Of a stretch of DNA of 38,032 nt, positions 34,299-38,032 are shown piece by piece. The notes under the pieces were generated by a model. The model was not told the DNA's origin and searched no databases. It saw only the letters and a list, made by a program, of their open reading frames with translations. Positions within the stretch are counted from its first letter, which is position 1, and each line of letters starts with the position of its first letter. A program made the translations under genes and the position numbers. Origin of the DNA: Candidatus Lambdaproteobacteria bacterium RIFOXYD2_FULL_50_16 (GTDB taxonomy: Bacteria; SAR324; XYD2-FULL-50-16); assembly GCA_001783695.1 (NCBI GenBank), contig MFNE01000019.1, positions 65,590 through 103,621 of the forward strand. The letters run 5' to 3'.

Positions 34299-35543
34299 AT
34301 GGCCAAGGAAACAACCCTGCGCTGCTCCTTTTGTGGCAAATCTCAAGTCGAAGTCGAAAAGATCATCGCCGGACCGGCGGTGTATATTTGCGATGAATGT
34401 ATTGAGCTTTGCAACGACATTATTGAAGAGGAGCGGGCCAAGGAAAAACCATCTGAAACGAACACAGATCTGCTTAAACCTAAACAGATCAAGGCCGTAC
34501 TCGACGAATATGTGATCGGGCAGAGTGAGGCCAAAAAAACCTTGTCTGTCGCCGTTTATAATCACTATAAAAAAATCTACAACCCCCCCAAAGCGGGCGA
34601 GGTCGAGCTTTCTAAGTCCAACGTTCTGCTGATCGGCCCCACAGGCACCGGCAAAACCTTGCTGGCTCAGACCTTGGCCCGGATCTTAAAGGTGCCCTTC
34701 GCCATGGCAGACGCCACCACCCTGACCGAAGCCGGCTATGTGGGCGAAGATGTGGAAAACATCATCTTAAAGCTTTTGCAGTCGGCAGAATACGATATCG
34801 AACAGGCTCAACGCGGAATCGTTTATATCGACGAAATCGACAAGATCACCCGCAAGTCGGAAAACGTTTCCATTACTCGCGACGTTTCTGGGGAAGGGGT
34901 GCAGCAAGCGCTCCTGAAAATCATCGAAGGCACCGTCGCCAACATTCCACCCCAAGGGGGCCGCAAGCACCCACAGCAAGAGTTTTTGCAGGTGGATACC
35001 AGCAACATCCTGTTTATCTGCGGGGGCGCTTTTGTTGGGCTTGAGGGGCTGATTAGTGAGCGGGTCGGCAAAAAATCCATGGGTTTTGGCGCCAAACTAA
35101 CCCAGCAAAACGACCAAACCGCGGGAGACCTTTTCAAAGAGGTCGAAACCGAAGACCTACTTAAATACGGACTTATCCCCGAATTTGTGGGCCGTCTGCC
35201 CGTGGTGACAACCCTAGAGGAGTTGTCCGAAGAAGACTTAGTGCGGATTATGAAGGAGCCTAAAAACGCCCTGGTTCGCCAGTATGCCAGCCTAATGGCT
35301 ATGGATGGGGTGAAGGTGACCTTCCGCGACGACGCGGTTGCGGCCATTGCCAAGTTGGCGATTGCCCGCAAAACTGGCGCTCGGGGCCTTAGAGCTATTA
35401 TGGAGGGTTGTATGCTCGACCTTATGTACGAATCGCCGTCCAATCCTAGCCTAGAAGAAATTATTATCGATAAAGACGTCATCGAGGGCCGTCGCCAGCC
35501 ACTATTGGCTTTAAGTCCTGACACCGCTGAAAAGGCCAGCTAG
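34299..35543 (+). CDS. clpX: ClpX unfoldase
   Basis: A 414-residue AAA+ unfoldase. N-terminal zinc finger C9-x2-C12-x18-C31-x2-C34; Walker A GPTGTGKT at 113-120; Walker B IVYIDEID at 174-181; pore-loop and sensor regions are normal ([31 protein letters not shown]). The ClpP-docking loop reads KKSMGFGA, so the usual IGF tripeptide is MGF at 261-263. It unfolds tagged proteins and feeds them to ClpP. It follows the degenerate clpP by 9 bp with an AAGGGA ribosome site. ATPase features are intact, so ClpX itself should work. Confidence 0.97.
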   Translation: MAKETTLRCSFCGKSQVEVEKIIAGPAVYICDECIELCNDIIEEERAKEKPSETNTDLLKPKQIKAVLDEYVIGQSEAKKTLSVAVYNHYKKIYNPPKAGEVELSKSNVLLIGPTGTGKTLLAQTLARILKVPFAMADATTLTEAGYVGEDVENIILKLLQSAEYDIEQAQRGIVYIDEIDKITRKSENVSITRDVSGEGVQQALLKIIEGTVANIPPQGGRKHPQQEFLQVDTSNILFICGGAFVGLEGLISERVGKKSMGFGAKLTQQNDQTAGDLFKEVETEDLLKYGLIPEFVGRLPVVTTLEELSEEDLVRIMKEPKNALVRQYASLMAMDGVKVTFRDDAVAAIAKLAIARKTGARGLRAIMEGCMLDLMYESPSNPSLEEIIIDKDVIEGRRQPLLALSPDTAEKAS

Positions 35544-35556
35544 ATTTCAGTAAAAC

Positions 35557-35590
35557 AGCCCGCCTAGCCTCCATAGGGCGAACGGGCTTT
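35557..35590 (+). terminator. Probable terminator of tig-clpP-clpX
   Basis: AGCCCG (35557-35562) pairs with CGGGCT (35583-35588), with an inner CGCCTA/TAGGGCG extension and only TTTGT after it. The stem is good and the T-run poor. Confidence 0.5.
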
Positions 35591-35680
35591 GTCCCCACTC
35601 CGCCCAAAAAGCCACCAAACCGACCCACCCTTCCCAGCCAAACTGATTTAAATAAAAAATGGATAGACCATAAAAACCGC

Positions 35681-35709
35681 TTGACGACAAAGTCCGGCAA
35701 GTTTAATTT
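35681..35709 (+). promoter_or_regulatory. Promoter of the tRNA pair
   Basis: TTGACG, a 17-bp spacer and TAATTT, ending 14 bp before the first base of tRNA-Val. The -35 is strong; the -10 is partial. Confidence 0.5.
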
Positions 35710-35722
35710 AACGGTTTGCTGG

Positions 35723-35798
35723 GGGCGCTTAGCTCAGCTGGTAGAGCAACGGCCTTACAAGCCGTGGGTCACAAGTTCGATCCTTGTAGCGCCCACCA
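35723..35798 (+). tRNA. tRNA-Val (anticodon UAC)
   Basis: A full 76-base cloverleaf: acceptor GGGCGCT pairs with AGCGCCC; the D-arm contains AGCTCAGCTGGTAGAGC; the anticodon stem ACGGC/GCCGT encloses loop CTTACAA, giving UAC; the T-arm contains GTTCGATCC. The discriminator is A and CCA is encoded. It decodes GUA-type valine codons. Confidence 0.96.
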
Positions 35799-35833
35799 GA
35801 AAACCCAACCAATCGGTCGGGTGTCAAAAAATT

Positions 35834-35910
35834 GGGGTTGTAGTTAAGTTGGTTATAACGCTAGCCTGTCACGCTAGAGGCCGCGGGTTCGAGTCCCGTC
35901 AACCCCGCCA
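35834..35910 (+). tRNA. tRNA-Asp (anticodon GUC)
   Basis: A full 77-base tRNA: acceptor GGGGTTG pairs with CAACCCC; anticodon loop CTGTCAC gives GUC; T-arm GGTTCGAGTCC; discriminator G; CCA encoded. It lies 35 bases after tRNA-Val and is probably on the same transcript. Mobile-element genes start right after it, which makes its 3' end a candidate integration site, but no second copy of the 3' end is found in the window. Confidence 0.96.
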
Positions 35911-35983
35911 TTCATTTCAGATACTTACCCATTCTGGTGTCCTCATAGGTGTCCAAGAACTCCCAAGCCAATCCTTCGCGAAC

Positions 35984-37186
35984 CTAGATTCTGGTACCAA
36001 CTTCAAGCTCCCTTCCAGATTCGACCAGAGTCTTGCGGATCAGAAATAGTAGGGTATCCCTTTCCCTCAAATTGATGGCGTCGAATCGAGTATTCAGGTA
36101 CTTGTACAAGCCTTCCACCGTAACCGGCCCCTTGAGTGTGGTGATCTCTCTAGCCAGTACTTCGACCTCATCTTCCTCTTCAAGTTGGCAGGGCAAGAAA
36201 TTTTCAACGACGGCAAGGTGCCCATCGATTAGCTCAATTACCTTGATTTCGTAGGTCTTGAAGTTGATGCGGTCATAAAATGGTCGGTCCAAGGAGAATT
36301 GGCCCTTTTTTTCGTCCCATCGCTTTTGAAATACCACATCCCCGGTGACTTGTACCTCCTGCCGCGCCTGCTTGAATAGTTCATAAACCATAGCATTGTA
36401 CTGGGCGATTTGATCGATCATTTCAAGCATGCAACCTTCGGTTGCTAAATTCTCCCTTAGTTCTTCGGCCCACTGGTACTCACGAACCTTGGCCTTCTTG
36501 GCCAAAGCCACGGAGTGCTGGGTTAATAGTTTGGGCAAGGATATCTCCTGCCCGCTGAATTGGCTCAGGAACTCCCAGGCAGTCTGCCGTGCATGTGCAA
36601 AACCGGCAGCCTGCCCGTAGAATTTTTCGACAACCCATTCTGAGAACACTCCGAAGTCAATCTCGATGTCTTCATCGCTTTCAGCCTGCTGAACTTTTAA
36701 GAACACCTCTTCCAGGCGGGTTGCCTTTTGTCGGAGCATCTCCTGAATTAGCTTGGCCTTTTCTTCCTTTTTATCCATCGAATCTTGCTTGGGTTCTTCG
36801 GGTATGTAGCGATACAGCTCATGCTCAAATTTCCAATACTCACCCTCCCCAACACCTCGAATATCTTCAAGTTCTCTAGCCAATGCATTTAGAAGCCAGT
36901 CCTTACTGGAAAAAGACTCCGGCTGAATGGAATCCAACAGGTCAGGGGAAATTGTTAGGGGGTCGGGGACGACCCTAAAAAGGCGTCGATTACCTTCTGT
37001 GGGTAAGGGACCTATTTTTTCTAGGAGGGGCTTGATTCGATTATATTTTGCGTTTAGGTCGCCAGATTTCCAGCGACTTACTTTGCCTGGATCAACATCG
37101 CATAGGCGAGCTATATCGGATGCTGACATTGATTTGAGGGCATGCAAGACCGCATCTTTGGTACGTTCGTATGTTTTTTGAGTCAT
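35984..37186 (-). CDS. CII-like HTH protein with a long unknown C-terminal region
   Basis: A 400-residue protein. Residues about 10-60 form a helix-turn-helix (MSASDIARLCDVDPGKVSRWKSGD) like phage CII regulators. The other 340 residues are charged and helical (DKKEEKAKLIQEMLRQKATRLEEVFLKVQQAE) and match nothing I know; CII itself is only about 97 residues. Base and codon use look less T/A-homopolymer-rich than the chromosomal genes, consistent with transfer. The stem and U-run of a terminator end four bases before its ATG, and no ribosome site is visible. It lies between tRNA-Asp and an integrase remnant, so it is element cargo or an element regulator. Confidence 0.7.
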   Translation of the reverse strand: MTQKTYERTKDAVLHALKSMSASDIARLCDVDPGKVSRWKSGDLNAKYNRIKPLLEKIGPLPTEGNRRLFRVVPDPLTISPDLLDSIQPESFSSKDWLLNALARELEDIRGVGEGEYWKFEHELYRYIPEEPKQDSMDKKEEKAKLIQEMLRQKATRLEEVFLKVQQAESDEDIEIDFGVFSEWVVEKFYGQAAGFAHARQTAWEFLSQFSGQEISLPKLLTQHSVALAKKAKVREYQWAEELRENLATEGCMLEMIDQIAQYNAMVYELFKQARQEVQVTGDVVFQKRWDEKKGQFSLDRPFYDRINFKTYEIKVIELIDGHLAVVENFLPCQLEEEDEVEVLAREITTLKGPVTVEGLYKYLNTRFDAINLRERDTLLFLIRKTLVESGRELEVGTRI

Positions 37187-37189
37187 CGT

Positions 37190-37222
37190 AAAAAGGCCCG
37201 GAAAGCTGGCGCCCTCCGAGCC
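37190..37222 (-). terminator. Terminator just ahead of the CII-like gene
   Basis: On the minus strand GGCTCGGA (37222-37215) pairs with TCCGGGCC (37202-37195), eight pairs with one G-U, around a loop containing GGCGCC, then five U (37194-37190). It follows the small SMP-like gene and ends right before the next start codon, so it could attenuate expression of the CII-like protein. Confidence 0.7.
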
Positions 37223-37230
37223 GCTGAAGG

Positions 37231-37383
37231 TTAGTTGCCCGAATTCTGGTTGTTCGCAGCAGCAGCTTGTGCCCGAGCAGGGAAGCTGCCCTTGGAAGTT
37301 TTTCCCCCGTTGGCTTTTGCGTTGGTGCCTTGAATTCTGGCCGCAGCCTTGGGGGTCATCGGAGTGTTACCTTTTTTACCCAT
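37231..37383 (-). CDS. 50-residue SMP-like small protein
   Basis: A 50-codon gene. The sequence starts MGKKGNTPMTPKAAARIQG and continues with AKANGG, SFPARAQAAAA and a polar Asn-rich tail. The MTxxAAxRIQxxxAKxNGGxxxKxSFxARAQxAA pattern is that of small seed-maturation-protein-like (SMP) proteins widespread in bacteria and mobile elements; their function is unknown. AAGG lies about eight bases before the ATG. It is followed by a terminator and the CII-like gene, and preceded by an AT-rich region with CTACA repeats. Confidence 0.75.
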   Translation of the reverse strand: MGKKGNTPMTPKAAARIQGTNAKANGGKTSKGSFPARAQAAAANNQNSGN

Positions 37384-37455
37384 GTCTATACCTTGGTAGT
37401 GGGTTAAGCGGGCCGAGAGGAATTCTCAACCACACCCAAAGAATATGATCATAGG

Positions 37456-37511
37456 CTACTATAAATTATACAAATTTGCTACAATAAACTACACAAACCT
37501 ACAAATCTACC
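37456..37511 (-). promoter_or_regulatory. CTACA iterations over a candidate promoter
   Basis: CTACA occurs at 37479, 37489 and 37499 (steps of exactly 10), with related CTACT at 37456 and CTACC at 37507. On the minus strand (TGTAG) the three repeats precede a perfect TATAAT at 37470-37465, and the middle one covers the -35 position, where no consensus -35 is present. This is the geometry of an activator-dependent promoter, about 80 bases before the SMP-like gene. Confidence 0.5.
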
Positions 37512-37692
37512 CAGATTTCCAGGCTACATTTTTCAACTCCTCCTCAGTCACCAGATTATACCGCTTGAAGGTGCTCATGGTCGTATGGCCTGAGATCGCC
37601 ATGATAGTGAAGTAGTCGTTACCCGCTAATCTGAGGTTGTTCACCCCGCAGTGCCGGAGGTCGCGGAACACTCCCCGTCGGGCCGCGACTAC
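37507..37692 (-). pseudogene. C-terminal stub of a tyrosine recombinase (phage-type integrase)
   Basis: Only about 60 codons remain, ending in TAG at 37509-37507. Seen: GVFRDLRHCGVNNLRLAGN with the second catalytic Arg, AISGHTTMSTF with the SGH histidine, and the nucleophile tyrosine in KRYNLV. Reading back, the frame meets a stop (TAG at 37695-37693) exactly where TraG-like sequence begins on the other strand, so the N-terminal 250-300 residues are missing. It is a broken gene at a rearrangement or assembly join. It points towards tRNA-Asp. Confidence 0.85.
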
Positions 37693-38032
37693 CTACGCCA
37701 ACCGCAACCTGATGAATCAAGGGATGAGTACCTTTTTAATAGCCAACGAATTTATGCCCATCATCCGGGCAGTAATGACCGCCATTGCCATCGGGCTATT
37801 TCCAGTCTTTTGTTTGCTCCTGCCCACCCCGGCCTTTTCCAAGGCGCTATCTACGATGGTGGGCTTTTTTGTGTTTCTGGCCGCTTGGGGGGTGATCGAC
37901 TGCATGATCCACAGTTACGCAGTGACCATGGGAATCAGGTATTTTGAGCAGGTGGCGATGAACCACACCGGCTACGCGGGTATGATGCTTACCCCTGATG
38001 CAGCGGGCAAGGCGCTGGGTGTCTTTGGGGTG
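37691..38032 (+). CDS. TraG N-terminal-domain fragment (no 5' end, runs off window)
   Basis: 114 open codons on the plus strand with no proper start. The sequence (NRNLMNQGMSTFLIANEF, then MPIIRAVMTAIAIGLFPVF, LSTMVGFFVFLAAWGVIDC, YFEQVAMNHTGYAG) matches the membrane part of TraG-like mating-pair stabilisation proteins: hydrophobic helices after a MNQ-M segment and a conserved WGVxDxMIH. TraG acts in the conjugative pilus/mating bridge. The normal few hundred residues before this point are absent; the frame is open back to 37616, but that part is antisense integrase sequence. It is joined to the integrase stub at about 37685-37695. Confidence 0.75.

Noticed and set aside
34059..34565. A 168-codon minus-strand frame
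   Set aside because: It spans the clpP end and clpX start in antisense, with the composition of a shadow frame.
34823..35524. A 233-codon minus-strand open frame
   Set aside because: It lies wholly opposite clpX, is Ser/Arg/Pro-rich and matches no family; it is a shadow of the clpX frame.
37651..37947. A 98-codon plus-strand frame over the integrase/TraG join
   Set aside because: It is in a different frame from the TraG-like sequence, which has clear membrane and family motifs.

Overview
This window is chromosomal DNA from a Gram-negative (diderm) bacterium, most likely a proteobacterium in the broad sense. The evidence is the number of outer-membrane and periplasmic functions: MlaA/MlaC, a LolA-like protein, outer-membrane barrels, lipoproteins with lipoboxes, a PBP4-type carboxypeptidase and a tesA-ybbA-ybbP block. 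No rRNA is present, so finer placement is not supported.

Layout. 1-1859 (minus): iclR, a small lipoprotein gene and the start of acetolactate synthase, chained by 4-bp overlaps. 2025-7607 (plus): DUF362 protein, tesA-like esterase, ybbA-like ATPase, ybbP-like permease and a DUF6279 lipoprotein, all overlapping. 7797-8690: REC-GGDEF diguanylate cyclase. 8698-9847: endonuclease I and a 50-residue His/Cys-rich secreted peptide (both minus), each preceded by an array of TGTCC-like motifs at about 11-bp spacing that resembles Pho boxes. 9905-11625: a lone BatD and a good terminator. 11691-13558 (minus): hisD-hisB. 13569-17612: EcsC-like protein, a PBP4-type enzyme with three N-terminal Ig/cadherin-like repeats, and a small barrel-like protein. 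18159-18932: LigB/DODA-type dioxygenase.

19269-30632 (plus) is an envelope-transport region: mlaA-mlaC-RND/MMPL exporter, a CPA2 antiporter fused to a PTS EIIA domain, then a promoter-headed set of LolA-like protein, two FtsX/MacB-type permeases, an ATPase and an outer-membrane barrel. Together they could move lipid or lipoprotein between the two membranes; the cargo is not known. 30729-32392: polytopic membrane protein and a GT4 glycosyltransferase.

32452-35543 is a tig-clpP-clpX operon whose ClpP has lost catalytic Ser97 (Asn) and His122 (Arg) and has SYGG in place of SPGG, while Asp171 is kept. It looks like a ClpR-type inactive subunit next to an intact ClpX. This is the most striking observation here.

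35723-35910: tRNA-Val(UAC) and tRNA-Asp(GUC). Beyond them is mobile-element DNA: a CII-like HTH protein with a long unknown C-terminus, a 50-residue SMP-like protein, 10-bp-spaced CTACA repeats at a promoter, the C-terminal stub of a tyrosine recombinase, and an abrupt junction to a TraG N-terminal-domain fragment that runs off the window.
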